Shown here: piece after piece, positions 40,722 through 50,315 of the stretch
Layout of the letters: each line of letters begins with the position of its first letter
Position numbering within the stretch: position 1 is the first letter of the stretch
Translations under genes and position numbers: made by a program
DNA from: Protaetiibacter larvae
GTDB taxonomy: Bacteria; Actinomycetota; Actinomycetes; Actinomycetales; Microbacteriaceae
Direction: 5' to 3'
Assembly: GCF_008365275.1 (NCBI RefSeq)
Contig: NZ_CP043504.1
Span: 806,001 to 870,000, forward strand
Length of the DNA: 64,000 nt
The notes under the pieces: generated by a model
What the model saw: the letters and a program-made list of their open reading frames with translations, nothing else
Databases searched by the model: none
Told to the model about the DNA's origin: nothing

Positions 40722-41774
40722 ATGGGTAAGAGCGTGGTCGGCGTCGATATCGGCGCCAACTCGATCCGCGGGGTGGAGGTGCAAGCCTCGACCTCGGCCA
40801 AGCCGACGATCGTGCGGATGGGCGAAGTCCCGCTGCCCGAGACGGCCGTTCGCAAGGGAGAAGTCGTCGAGGTGGGCACGGTCGCCACCGCGCTGAAGCG
40901 GCTGTGGACGACGGCGGGCTTCAAGTCCAAGGACGTCGTGCTCGGCATGGGCGGCCAGCGGGTCTTCGCCCGTGACTTCGCGGTGCCGCTCGCGCCCATG
41001 GCGCTCATCCGCGAATCGTTGCCGTTCCAGGCGCAGGACATGCTGCCCGTGCCGATCAACGATGTGATCCTCGACTTCTACCCGATCTCCACGGAGGAGG
41101 GCGAGAACGGCCCTCAGGTCTCCGGGCTCCTGGTCGCCGGGGTCAAGGAGGCGATCAACGCCAACGTGCAGGCCGTCGTCTCCGCCGGACTGCGCCCCGT
41201 GCATGTCGACCTCATCCCCTTCGCGCTGTGCCGGGCCCTCGCGCCGCGGCGGAGCGCGCGTGGGCGTGAGGCGATCGTCGCCATCGGCGCCGCGACCACC
41301 AACGTGGTGGTCGTGGTCGACGGGGTGCCGAAGTTCGTGCGCATCATTCCGAACGGCGGCGATGACATCACTCGCACCATGGTGAGCCGCCTCGGGTGGA
41401 ATCCCGACCAGGCCGAGCACGCGAAGCGCGCGATCGGACTCGGCATGAACTCGGTCTCGCCCGATGAGCGCCCGATCATCGAGATCATCTACGAGGTCGC
41501 GGGCGAGCTGCTCGGCAACATCCGCAACACGCTCAGCTACTACGCCAACGCGCGACCCAGCGAGCCCATCGAGCGGGTGCTGTTCACAGGGCGGGGCGCG
41601 CTGCTGGGCGGGCTCGCGAACGCCCTCGCCGACGTGACCCGCCTCCCGGTGGGCATCGCCGACCCGCTGAACTCCTACGCCCTGCCGCGTCCCAAGGATG
41701 CACCGGGCTACACGCACGAGCAGCTCAACGGCTACACGACCGCGTTCGGTCTGGCTCTGGGGAGGCACGCATGA
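40722..41774 (+). CDS. pilM: type IV pilus assembly protein PilM
   Basis: A 350-residue actin-like cytoplasmic protein. It has the phosphate-1 motif VVGVDIGANSIRGVEV at the start, the PilM-type QAQDMLPVPINDVILDFYPI segment near residue 105, IVAIGAATTNVVVVVDG (phosphate 2) and RVLFTGRGALLGGLANALAD (adenosine motif). PilM binds the N-terminus of PilN and links PilMNO to the ATPases. The PilN-binding groove partner is encoded next, overlapping by four bases. Confidence 0.93.
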   Translation: MGKSVVGVDIGANSIRGVEVQASTSAKPTIVRMGEVPLPETAVRKGEVVEVGTVATALKRLWTTAGFKSKDVVLGMGGQRVFARDFAVPLAPMALIRESLPFQAQDMLPVPINDVILDFYPISTEEGENGPQVSGLLVAGVKEAINANVQAVVSAGLRPVHVDLIPFALCRALAPRRSARGREAIVAIGAATTNVVVVVDGVPKFVRIIPNGGDDITRTMVSRLGWNPDQAEHAKRAIGLGMNSVSPDERPIIEIIYEVAGELLGNIRNTLSYYANARPSEPIERVLFTGRGALLGGLANALADVTRLPVGIADPLNSYALPRPKDAPGYTHEQLNGYTTAFGLALGRHA

Positions 41775-42592
41775 CCGCCACGCTGACCCCGCCCGAGGTG
41801 GCGGAGACCCCGCAGGAGCAGAAGTCCAGGGGGCTCGCGCTCGGCCGCAAGCCCTCGGCGTCGGCCGTGAAGCTCAACTTGAGCGGCGAGCCGACCGTTC
41901 AGCTGCTGCCGTCGACGATCCGCGACCGCTCGCTGGCGCGTTCTCGGGTGCGGACCGGGGTCCTGCTCGTCATCCTCGGTGTGATCGTCGCGGCGGCGCT
42001 CGTGGCCGTCGGCACCTTGCGCAACACGCAGGCTCAGGATGCCCTGAACGCGGCCAACGACGACACGACCGACCTCATCGGGCAGCAGGCGCAGTATGCG
42101 GACGCCGTGAAGATCAACGGCCTCGTCGAGCAGATCAAGGAGCTCCAGAAGGGCGCCACGTCGACGGAGATCGACTGGGCGTCGCTCGTGCGCAAGCTGC
42201 TCGCCAAGCTTCCCGCCGGCGCCTACATCCTCACGATCGACGCTGCCAACGTCGCCCCCTGGGAGCAGATGCCCACCGTCGGTTCCTCGGACGAGCCGCA
42301 GATCGCCACCTTGTCGCTCAGCCTCAGCACCCTCACCATCCAGGATGCGACGGCGTTCTCGCGCAGCCTCTCCGACCTCGACGGCTTCGCGGCCGCGACG
42401 GTCGCGAAGGTCGCGGTCGGCACGGACGGCCGGGTCACCACCCAACTGGGGCTCGTGCTCACCACGGGCGCCGAGTCGGGCCGCTTCACCGACGAGGCCG
42501 AGGACTCGGACGACGCGAGCGACGCCGCCGCCGGAGAGACGACCGACGCCGCCGAGGACGACTCGGCGGCAACCGACGGATCGGAGGGTTGA
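41771..42592 (+). CDS. pilN: type IV pilus assembly protein PilN
   Basis: A 273-residue bitopic protein. The cytoplasmic head of about 60 residues contains VKLNLSGEPTVQLLPSTIRD, whose LNL-x-P pattern resembles the PilM-binding motif of PilN. One membrane helix (about 58-80, TGVLLVILGVIVAAALVAVG) is followed by a coiled coil and an extracytoplasmic ferredoxin-like domain. The last 35 residues are an acidic Asp/Glu/Ala tail not usual in PilN. The start overlaps the pilM stop. Confidence 0.87.
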   Translation: MTATLTPPEVAETPQEQKSRGLALGRKPSASAVKLNLSGEPTVQLLPSTIRDRSLARSRVRTGVLLVILGVIVAAALVAVGTLRNTQAQDALNAANDDTTDLIGQQAQYADAVKINGLVEQIKELQKGATSTEIDWASLVRKLLAKLPAGAYILTIDAANVAPWEQMPTVGSSDEPQIATLSLSLSTLTIQDATAFSRSLSDLDGFAAATVAKVAVGTDGRVTTQLGLVLTTGAESGRFTDEAEDSDDASDAAAGETTDAAEDDSAATDGSEG

Positions 42593-42596
42593 GACC

Positions 42597-43340
42597 ATGA
42601 ACGGTGGCCGCATCTGGCTCGTCATCGGCGGCGTCCTCGCCGTCGCGATCATCGGCCTCGGCTGGCTCGTCGGAGCATCGCCGCTCTTCGCCCAGGCGGC
42701 GAGCGCCGACTCCCAGCGAGCCGACGTCGAAGCCAACAACGAACAGCTCAAGATCACCCTCGCCGGGATGAAGAAGCTCGACGATCAAAAGGACGACCTC
42801 CTGGACGAGCTCGACGAACTGCGCACCAATGTGCCCACGGTCGCGGAGCTCGAGGACTACTTCGACTGGGTGGCCGTGGCCTCGACGGCCGCGGCGGTCT
42901 CGCTGACCGTCGCGAACGCGGGAGAGCCGCAGCTCGTCGCGGTCGCCGACGGGGCGCCCGCCTCCTTCAGCGAGGGGCTGAAGAAGAGTCTCTACCTCAT
43001 CCCGATCCACCTCGAGGTCGGCGGCAACGCCGACCAGATGAATGCCTTCCTCGAACTGCTGCAGACCGACGGCCGGCTCCAGTTGCTGAACCGCGTGGGA
43101 ATCGACCTGGGCACGAGTCTCAGCGGATCGATCGACGGCTACATCTTCGTGGTCTACGACCCGACGGTCGGTCCGATCGTGTCACCCGGAGACGAGGAGG
43201 CAGCCGGTGATGGCGCCGAGGGCGACACTGCCGCGGGCGACGAGGCCGCGGCGGGCACGGAGGAAGGCGCCGAGCAGACGCCCGACCCGTCGTCCACACC
43301 GACGCCGCCCGCACCGACTCCTAGCGCGGCAGCGCGCTAG
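42597..43340 (+). CDS. pilO: type IV pilus assembly protein PilO-like
   Basis: A 247-residue bitopic protein: a short cytoplasmic N-terminus, one helix (about 6-28), a coiled coil (ADVEANNEQLKITLAGMKKL and on), then a domain matching PilO in position and length, with the IPIHLEVGGNADQMNAFLELLQ segment typical of the family. The last 60 residues are acidic then Pro/Thr-rich (PDPSSTPTPPAPTPSAAAR), probably a spacer into the cell wall. Assignment rests on gene order and that segment. Confidence 0.83.
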   Translation: MNGGRIWLVIGGVLAVAIIGLGWLVGASPLFAQAASADSQRADVEANNEQLKITLAGMKKLDDQKDDLLDELDELRTNVPTVAELEDYFDWVAVASTAAAVSLTVANAGEPQLVAVADGAPASFSEGLKKSLYLIPIHLEVGGNADQMNAFLELLQTDGRLQLLNRVGIDLGTSLSGSIDGYIFVVYDPTVGPIVSPGDEEAAGDGAEGDTAAGDEAAAGTEEGAEQTPDPSSTPTPPAPTPSAAAR

Positions 43341-43351
43341 GTAGCAGACCA

Positions 43352-43385
43352 CCGGCGGCCGCGCCCCTCCCGACGCGGCCGCCGG
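43352..43385 (+). terminator. GC-rich hairpin after pilO
   Basis: CCGGCGGCCGCG pairs with CGCGGCCGCCGG, a 12-bp perfect stem with a ten-base loop, between pilO and the O-antigen-ligase-like gene. A weak T-containing tail (TGTTC) follows. It may end most pilus transcripts and let some read through. Confidence 0.6.
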
Positions 43386-43398
43386 TGTTCGACACATC

Positions 43399-44823
43399 AT
43401 GACAGAGCAGAATGGGCGCGCCCGGGCGGCGCGCACGATCGACGTCCTCGCAGCGCTCGGTGCCCTCGTCGGCGCGATCCTCACCGCGCGAATGGATGCC
43501 GGTCTCGCCGGTCCGTGGGTGCTCATCGGACTCGCGTCCGTCGTGCCGCTGTACCTTGTGGCACGCGGCTGGCGACTTCCGTGGTGGACGCACGCCGTCG
43601 CCGCGGCGCTTCCGGCGACGATCGTGATCGTCGGGCTGAGCCACGGGTATGGCGAAGGCATGGCGCGGGCGTCGCGTTTCGCCTACGCCGCTTTCCTCGT
43701 CCTCTCCGTCGCCGCCTGGGCGCGCACTCCTGCGCGCCGCTTGGCCGCGGGCGCGGGCCTTGCCATCCTCGTCGCCGACGGATACCTCACCGGTTGGTGG
43801 ATCTGGTGGGGGCAGGGGGACGCCTCGTTCCTCATGCGCGGCAACTTCTACTGGCACAACCAGTTCGGCATCTACATGGTGATCGGCATCGCGATGGCCG
43901 CCGTGCTGGCCGTCGCCGGTGGACGGGTGTTCGCGTTGCTCGGCTTCGTCGTCACGTTCCTCGCCGGCGCAGGAGCCATCTGGTCGGGTTCCCGCGCGGC
44001 GGTGTCGTTGCTGGCGGCGGTGATCGTCGTCGCGGCTGCCATCGCCCTCGCCGCCCGCGGCTGGCGCGGGCTCATCCGGGTGGCACTGCTTCCCGCCGGG
44101 ATCGCGCTGTCGGCCCTCTTTTTCGCGAGTTCCGTCTTCTTCCCGGGCGGTTCGGACGGCGGCGACGGCGGCGGCGCTCAGGTCGACCGACTCACCAACG
44201 GCGAGTCCGCCGAGAGCTCGGTCAGCGCCCGTCTGGTTTTCTGGCTCGACGCGTTGCGGCTCGGCGCGAGCTCGCCGCTGATCGGCGTCGGGCTGCAGGC
44301 CTTCGGGCCGCGGTTGCAGTGCCTGGGGCGGTCCGGTGGCGCCTATTCCTCGCACCCGCACAACGAGTACCTGCTGGCGTGGGCCGAGACCGGAGCGCTC
44401 GGCGCCCTGCCGCTGCTCGCCGCGCTGCTGGGTGCCGTGGTGCTGGTGATCCGTTCGTTCCGTCGCCCGGCGGATGGTGTCGCCATTCCGCGCCGGATCT
44501 CGTGGCTGCCCAGCGGGGCAGAGCTGCTGGCCGACCCGGCGCGCTGGGGCGCACTGCTGGCCCTCGTCGTGGCACTCGGGCACGCCGCGTTCGACTTCGA
44601 CTGGGCATACCCGGCGTTGCTCGCTGTAGCCGGACTCGCGGGCGGGATCGCCGCAGCTCCGGTGCTCGCGATGCGGGCGACCACGCGCACCAGGCTCCTC
44701 GTCAACCTGGTGCTCGTGGGAGTGCTCATCGCGGCGGCAGTCGCCGGGTTCATGCTCGACCCGCTGCCCGCCGAGTCGCTGCGCCCGATTCCGCTCAGCG
44801 AGGTCGTCTGCCCGGCGGGGTGA
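43399..44823 (+). CDS. O-antigen ligase-like membrane protein
   Basis: A 474-residue polytopic protein with about 11-12 hydrophobic segments. The Wzy_C/O-antigen-ligase signature is clear: a large outside loop with a conserved RLVFWLDALRLGASSPLIGVG stretch followed by SHPHNEYLLAWAETG, including the H-x-H-N motif of WaaL/PglL-type enzymes. Family members transfer lipid-linked glycans to lipid A, wall polymers or, in PglL/PilO types, pilins. A Gram-positive has no lipid A, so a wall polymer or the pilin is the likely acceptor; its place at the end of the pilus operon favours pilin glycosylation, but this is inference. Confidence 0.85.
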   Translation: MTEQNGRARAARTIDVLAALGALVGAILTARMDAGLAGPWVLIGLASVVPLYLVARGWRLPWWTHAVAAALPATIVIVGLSHGYGEGMARASRFAYAAFLVLSVAAWARTPARRLAAGAGLAILVADGYLTGWWIWWGQGDASFLMRGNFYWHNQFGIYMVIGIAMAAVLAVAGGRVFALLGFVVTFLAGAGAIWSGSRAAVSLLAAVIVVAAAIALAARGWRGLIRVALLPAGIALSALFFASSVFFPGGSDGGDGGGAQVDRLTNGESAESSVSARLVFWLDALRLGASSPLIGVGLQAFGPRLQCLGRSGGAYSSHPHNEYLLAWAETGALGALPLLAALLGAVVLVIRSFRRPADGVAIPRRISWLPSGAELLADPARWGALLALVVALGHAAFDFDWAYPALLAVAGLAGGIAAAPVLAMRATTRTRLLVNLVLVGVLIAAAVAGFMLDPLPAESLRPIPLSEVVCPAG

Positions 44824-44936
44824 TCTCGGAGCCGCATCGACTCCTCCCGATGCCGGAGGTTGCACGCCTCTCCACCACGTGCCGTCTCCGTGCGAGGGGG
44901 TGGCAGCAGGCCCTGGCAGGATCGCATCCGACGGCA

Positions 44937-44942
44937 CACAAT
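44937..44942 (+). promoter_or_regulatory. leaderless -10 element of the coiled-coil gene
   Basis: CACAAT is six bases before the GTG at 44949. GGGAGG lies between and could also serve a TTG at 44958. Confidence 0.45.
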
Positions 44943-44948
44943 GGGAGG

Positions 44949-45287
44949 GTGAGCGAATTGACGGACCCCGGCAACTGGCTGTACATCGCCGCGCTCACCA
45001 CAGTGATGCTCGGCGGCACGACGATCATCGTGACCCTCACCAACCGCAGCACGACCTCGGCGATCCATGGGCTGCGAGGTGAGTTGGGCGGGCGCATCGA
45101 CGCGCTGCAGGGCGAGGTGCGGGGGTTGCACGGCGAGATGAACGCGAGGTTCGAGGCGGTCGACGCGCGATTCGAGGCTGTGGATGCGAAATTCGAAGCG
45201 GTCGGTACGCGGTTCACCGCGCTGGAGAAACGCATCGACAGCATCGACCGGGATGTGTCGGCGCTCGTCAAGCGCGCGATGGACTGA
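44949..45287 (+). CDS. small membrane-anchored coiled-coil protein
   Basis: A 112-residue protein with one N-terminal hydrophobic helix (about 8-30, NWLYIAALTTVMLGGTTIIV) and a C-terminal coiled coil of heptads. Within this, the 7-mer pattern RFEAVDA / RFEAVDA / KFEAVGT repeats three times, a tandem heptad duplication common in small bacterial coiled-coil proteins. The role is unknown. GTG 44949 has a CACAAT -10 six bases upstream; TTG 44958 with GGGAGGG is the alternative start. Confidence 0.7.
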   Translation: MSELTDPGNWLYIAALTTVMLGGTTIIVTLTNRSTTSAIHGLRGELGGRIDALQGEVRGLHGEMNARFEAVDARFEAVDAKFEAVGTRFTALEKRIDSIDRDVSALVKRAMD

Positions 45288-45304
45288 GGGGTCCGGGCAC
45301 GGGG

Positions 45305-45344
45305 GTCTCGATACGCCGCCTTCGGCGGCTACCCGACCAGCGGG
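45305..45344. repeat. GTCTCGATACGCC-type palindromic repeat
   Basis: GTCTCGATACGCCGCCTTCGGCGGCTACCCGACCAGCGGGA family: a core hairpin GCCGCC-TTC-GGCGGC with the same flanks as the copies at 25801-25898 (inverted) and inside lhr. It lies between the coiled-coil gene and the rpsL promoter. Confidence 0.8.
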
Positions 45345-45356
45345 AGGGGCCCTACA

Positions 45357-45387
45357 TTGCGGCAAATTACGCACCCGGGTATGCTTG
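45357..45387 (+). promoter_or_regulatory. possible str operon promoter
   Basis: TTGCGG (45357-45362) and TATGCT (45382-45387), spacer 19 bp. This gives rpsL a leader of about 220 bases with a small stem-loop near 45536-45557 (CCGTCGAGG with CCTCGGCGG). Confidence 0.5.
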
Positions 45388-45616
45388 ACCGCGTGTGTGC
45401 ATTCGCGCACGTTTCCCCTGCCCTCGTGATGTCGCCCTCGGCGTGCGTCCGGAGCGGGAAACGGGGCGAGCGCATCGCAGGGCCAGGCCTCGGCATCCGC
45501 CGGAGCTGACCCCCACGGCATGTCCGTCAGCAGTCCCGTCGAGGTTCCTCGGCGGGTGACGGATCCCGATGGATCCACCATCAGCTGTCACCGTGCAGCG
45601 TGAACAAGGAGCAGTT

Positions 45617-45985
45617 TTGCCCACTATTCAGCAGTTGGTCCGCAAGGGCCGCTCGCCGAAGGTCACCAAGACCAAGGCGCCCGCCCTCAAGGCGAACCCG
45701 CAGCAGCGCGGCGTGTGCACCCGTGTGTACACCACCACCCCGAAGAAGCCGAACTCGGCCCTCCGCAAGGTGGCCCGCGTGAAGCTCTCCAACGGCACCG
45801 AGGTCACCGCCTACATCCCCGGCGAGGGCCACAACCTGCAGGAGCACTCGATGGTGCTCGTGCGCGGCGGGCGAGTGAAGGACCTCCCCGGCGTGCGTTA
45901 CAAGATCGTTCGCGGCGCCCTCGACACCCAGGCCGTCAAGAACCGCAAGCAGGCCCGTAGCCGCTACGGCGCGAAGAAGGGTTAA
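45617..45985 (+). CDS. rpsL: 30S ribosomal protein S12
   Basis: The 122-residue S12, complete. The conserved [18 protein letters not shown] and [20 protein letters not shown] segments, with the decoding-centre lysines, are of the normal drug-sensitive type. The start is TTG with AAGGAG at good spacing. It is the first gene of the str operon rpsL-rpsG-fusA, followed by tuf. Confidence 0.98.
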   Translation: MPTIQQLVRKGRSPKVTKTKAPALKANPQQRGVCTRVYTTTPKKPNSALRKVARVKLSNGTEVTAYIPGEGHNLQEHSMVLVRGGRVKDLPGVRYKIVRGALDTQAVKNRKQARSRYGAKKG

Positions 45986-45990
45986 GGAAC

Positions 45991-46461
45991 ATGCCTCGCA
46001 AGGGACCCGCCCCGAAGCGTCCGGTCGTCAGCGACCCGATCTACGGCGCCCAGATCGTCAGCCAGCTCGTCAACAAGATCCTCCTCGACGGCAAGAAGGA
46101 TCTCGCCCAGCGCATCGTCTACGGCGCGCTCGACGGCGTCGCCACCAAGTCGGGCCAGGATGCGGTCGTCGTGCTCAAGAAGGCTCTCGACAACGTGCGC
46201 CCCACCCTCGAGGTCAAGAGCCGCCGCGTCGGCGGCTCGACCTACCAGGTGCCGGTCGAGGTCAAGCCGCACCGCGCGAACACCCTCGCGCTGCGCTGGC
46301 TCGTGAGCTACTCGAAGTCGCGTCGCGAGAAGACGATGACCGAGCGTCTGCAGAACGAGATCCTCGACGCCTCGAACGGCCTCGGTGCCGCGGTCAAGCG
46401 CCGCGAAGACACCCACAAGATGGCCGAGTCGAACAAGGCGTTCGCGCACTACCGCTGGTAA
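45991..46461 (+). CDS. rpsG: 30S ribosomal protein S7
   Basis: The 156-residue S7, a primary 16S rRNA-binding protein of the 30S head. It begins [12 protein letters not shown] and has the standard [20 protein letters not shown] region and the C-terminal [15 protein letters not shown]. It starts six bases after the rpsL stop. Confidence 0.98.
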   Translation: MPRKGPAPKRPVVSDPIYGAQIVSQLVNKILLDGKKDLAQRIVYGALDGVATKSGQDAVVVLKKALDNVRPTLEVKSRRVGGSTYQVPVEVKPHRANTLALRWLVSYSKSRREKTMTERLQNEILDASNGLGAAVKRREDTHKMAESNKAFAHYRW

Positions 46462-46472
46462 ACCCGTCGGTT

Positions 46473-46512
46473 CCCCGGATGCGATAGCCTCTCGCGGCCC
46501 TCGCATCCGGGG
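46473..46512 (+). promoter_or_regulatory. hairpin between rpsG and fusA
   Basis: CCCCGGATGCGA pairs with TCGCATCCGGGG, a 12-bp stem with a 16-base loop, ending 35 bases before the fusA start. It may be a translational-control or processing element. The loop contains TAGCCT, a weak -10 candidate. Confidence 0.5.
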
Positions 46513-46547
46513 CCCCGGATCGAATTTCCCGAAAGAAGGAACACCCC

Positions 46548-48662
46548 GTGGCACAAGACGTGCTCACCGACCTCACGAAGGTCCGCAACATCGGCATCAT
46601 GGCGCACATCGATGCCGGCAAGACGACGACGACCGAGCGCATCCTCTTCTACACGGGCGTGAACCACAAGATCGGCGAGACCCACGACGGCGCCTCGACG
46701 ACCGACTGGATGGAGCAGGAGAAGGAGCGCGGCATCACCATCACCTCCGCCGCCGTCACCTGCTTCTGGAACAAGAACCAGATCAACATCATCGACACCC
46801 CCGGACACGTGGACTTCACGGTCGAGGTGGAGCGCTCGCTGCGCATCCTCGACGGCGCGGTCGCCGTGTTCGACGGCAAGGAGGGCGTCGAGCCCCAGTC
46901 CGAGACCGTGTGGCGCCAGGCCGACAAGTACAACGTGCCGCGCATCTGCTTCGTCAACAAGATGGACAAGCTCGGCGCCGACTTCTACTTCACGGTCGAC
47001 ACCATCGTCAGCCGCCTGGGCGCCAAGCCGCTCGTCATCCAGCTGCCCATCGGATCCGAGTCGGACTTCGTGGGCGTCGTCGACCTCGTCGAGATGCGCG
47101 CGCTGGTGTGGCCGGGCGACGCCAAGGGCGACGTGACCATGGGTGCCAAGTACGAGATCCAGGAGATCCCGGCCGACCTCAAGGACAAGGCCGAGGAGTA
47201 CCGCGCGGCTCTGCTCGAGACCGTCGCCGAGACCGACGACGCGCTGCTGGAGAAGTACTTCGGTGGCGAGGAGCTGACCGTGGCCGAGATCAAGGGCGCG
47301 ATCCGCAAGCTCACCATCGCCTCCGAGGTCTACCCCGTGCTGTGCGGTTCGGCGTTCAAGAACCGCGGCGTGCAGCCGATGCTCGACGCCGTCATCGACT
47401 TCCTGCCGAGCCCGCTCGACGTGCCGCCGGTGCAGGGCCACGACGTCAAGGACCCGGAGCTCGTGCTCGAGCGTCACGCCGACGCCAAGGAGCCCTTCGC
47501 GGCCCTCGTGTCGAAGATCGCCGTGCACCCCTTCTTCGGTCGCCTCACCTACATCCGCGTCTACTCGGGTGCGCTCGAGTCGGGCGCCGCGGTGATCAAC
47601 TCCACCAAGGGCAAGAAGGAGCGCATCGGGAAGATCTTCCAGATGCACGCCAACAAGGAGATCCCGGTCCCCTCGGTGACCGCCGGCCACATCTACGCCG
47701 TCATCGGCCTCAAGGACACCACCACCGGTGACACCCTGAGCGACGCGGCCCACCCGATCATCCTCGAGTCGATGACCTTCCCGGAGCCCGTCATCGAGGT
47801 CGCGATCGAGCCCAAGACCAAGGCCGACCAGGAGAAGCTGGGCACCGCGATCCAGAAGCTCGCCGAAGAGGACCCGACGTTCCGCACCGAGCAGAACCAG
47901 GAGACCGGTCAGACGGTCATCAAGGGCATGGGCGAGCTGCACCTCGACATCCTCGTGGACCGCATGAAGCGCGAGTTCAACGTGGAGGCCAACGTCGGCA
48001 AGCCGCAGGTGGCGTACCGCGAGACCATCCGCAAGACGGTCGAGAAGTACGACTACACCCACAAGAAGCAGACCGGTGGATCCGGCCAGTTCGCCAAGGT
48101 GCAGATCACGCTCGAGCCGCTCGAGGTGACCCCGGAGACCTCGTACGAGTTCGTGAACGCCGTCACCGGCGGTCGCGTGCCGCGCGAGTACATCCCCTCG
48201 GTCGACGCGGGCATCCAGGACGCGATGCAGGTCGGCGTGCTCGCCGGCTTCCCGACGGTCGGCGTCAAGGCGACGCTCGTCGACGGTGCGGCGCACGACG
48301 TCGACTCCTCGGAGATGGCGTTCAAGATCGCCGGGTCGATGGCCTACAAGGAGGCCGCGCGCAAGGCGAACCCTGTTCTGCTCGAGCCGCTCATGGCGGT
48401 CGAGGTGCGCACGCCCGAGGAGTACATGGGCGACGTCATCGGCGACCTCAACTCGCGGCGCGGCCAGATCCAGGCGATGGAGGACGCGACTGGCGTGAAG
48501 GTCGTGCGTGCCCTCGTGCCGCTGTCGGAGATGTTCGGCTACGTCGGCGACCTGCGCTCGAAGACCTCGGGTCGCGCGGTCTACTCGATGTCGTTCGACA
48601 GCTACTCGGAGGTCCCGAAGGCCGTGGCCGACGAGATCGTCCAGAAGAGCAAGGGCGATTGA
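46548..48662 (+). CDS. fusA: elongation factor G
   Basis: The 704-residue translocase GTPase. It has the P-loop [16 protein letters not shown], the G2/G3 region with [11 protein letters not shown], and NKMD in FVNKMDKLG. Domains II-V are complete, including [15 protein letters not shown] in domain IV. The start is GTG. It is of normal length and intact. Confidence 0.98.
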   Translation: MAQDVLTDLTKVRNIGIMAHIDAGKTTTTERILFYTGVNHKIGETHDGASTTDWMEQEKERGITITSAAVTCFWNKNQINIIDTPGHVDFTVEVERSLRILDGAVAVFDGKEGVEPQSETVWRQADKYNVPRICFVNKMDKLGADFYFTVDTIVSRLGAKPLVIQLPIGSESDFVGVVDLVEMRALVWPGDAKGDVTMGAKYEIQEIPADLKDKAEEYRAALLETVAETDDALLEKYFGGEELTVAEIKGAIRKLTIASEVYPVLCGSAFKNRGVQPMLDAVIDFLPSPLDVPPVQGHDVKDPELVLERHADAKEPFAALVSKIAVHPFFGRLTYIRVYSGALESGAAVINSTKGKKERIGKIFQMHANKEIPVPSVTAGHIYAVIGLKDTTTGDTLSDAAHPIILESMTFPEPVIEVAIEPKTKADQEKLGTAIQKLAEEDPTFRTEQNQETGQTVIKGMGELHLDILVDRMKREFNVEANVGKPQVAYRETIRKTVEKYDYTHKKQTGGSGQFAKVQITLEPLEVTPETSYEFVNAVTGGRVPREYIPSVDAGIQDAMQVGVLAGFPTVGVKATLVDGAAHDVDSSEMAFKIAGSMAYKEAARKANPVLLEPLMAVEVRTPEEYMGDVIGDLNSRRGQIQAMEDATGVKVVRALVPLSEMFGYVGDLRSKTSGRAVYSMSFDSYSEVPKAVADEIVQKSKGD

Positions 48663-48670
48663 TCGCACCC

Positions 48671-48751
48671 CGCGCGCTGGAGCTAGAAGCGAAGGCCATT
48701 TCTGGCCTTCGCCGCGACGCCAGCGCCGGGGCCCGTCTCGGGTCCCGGACC
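48671..48751. repeat. GAAGGCC-type repeat, copy 2 (fusA-tuf gap)
   Basis: The same element as inside lhr at 6826-6905: CGCGC..GGAGCT...AGCGAAGGCCAT, hairpin GAAGGCCATTTCTGGCCTTC, then GCGCCG and CGTCTCG and CGGACC. It begins eight bases after the fusA stop and lies before the tuf promoter region. Confidence 0.7.
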
Positions 48752-48772
48752 CTCGCAACAACTCAAAACAAC

Positions 48773-48778
48773 TAAAGT
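48773..48778 (+). promoter_or_regulatory. possible tuf -10 element
   Basis: TAAAGT in an A-rich island (ACAACTCAAAACAACTAAAG) unusual for this GC-rich sequence. No clear -35 is seen. It would give tuf its own promoter beside read-through from fusA. Confidence 0.4.
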
Positions 48779-48852
48779 AAGTACAACCCACACGTCAGAG
48801 CATCCGGAAAGCCATCCGGATGCCTGCAACCGAGTCCTGAGGAGGACACCAA

Positions 48853-50046
<1,194 letters not shown>

Positions 50047-50062
50047 CTTCGGTTGCTGAGCC

Positions 50063-50098
50063 CGAAGGGGTCGGATCCTCACGGATTCGGCCCCTTCG
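50063..50098 (+). terminator. tuf terminator
   Basis: CGAAGGGGTCGGATCC pairs with GGATTCGGCCCCTTCG, a 16-bp stem including two G-T wobbles and a four-base loop, 17 bases after the tuf stop. Confidence 0.85.
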
Positions 50099-50150
50099 TC
50101 GTTCCCGCGGCCCCGGTTGCGCCGCCCCCGCTCGGCGCCCGCGTGGCTGA

Positions 50151-50210
50151 TGGCGCGGTTTCGGCCGGATGGCACCCGCGAAACCGCGCCATCGAGCCGA
50201 AACCGCACCA
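50151..50210. repeat. 60-bp palindromic repeat, copy 3
   Basis: Identical over 60 bases to copy 4 at 51297 and related to copies 1 and 2. A further half copy (GCCGAAACCGCGCCA) is at 50269-50283. Copies 3 and 4 flank the broken AbiEi-like gene. Confidence 0.9.
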
Positions 50211-50315
50211 CCGCTGCGGGCTCGGCCGCTCCTCCACGGGACTGCGGCGCGGATGCTGTGCACGGCGTGCCGAAACCGCGCCACGTGACGACGCGCGCGA
50301 CCCGATGCTGGCGGG

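Noticed and set aside
31609-43340. Type II secretion or Tad pilus system
   Set aside because: PilT, PilM, PilN and PilO types are present and Tad-specific genes (tadZ, the TadA-type single ATPase, Flp pilin) are not; a secretin and other Gsp parts are missing.
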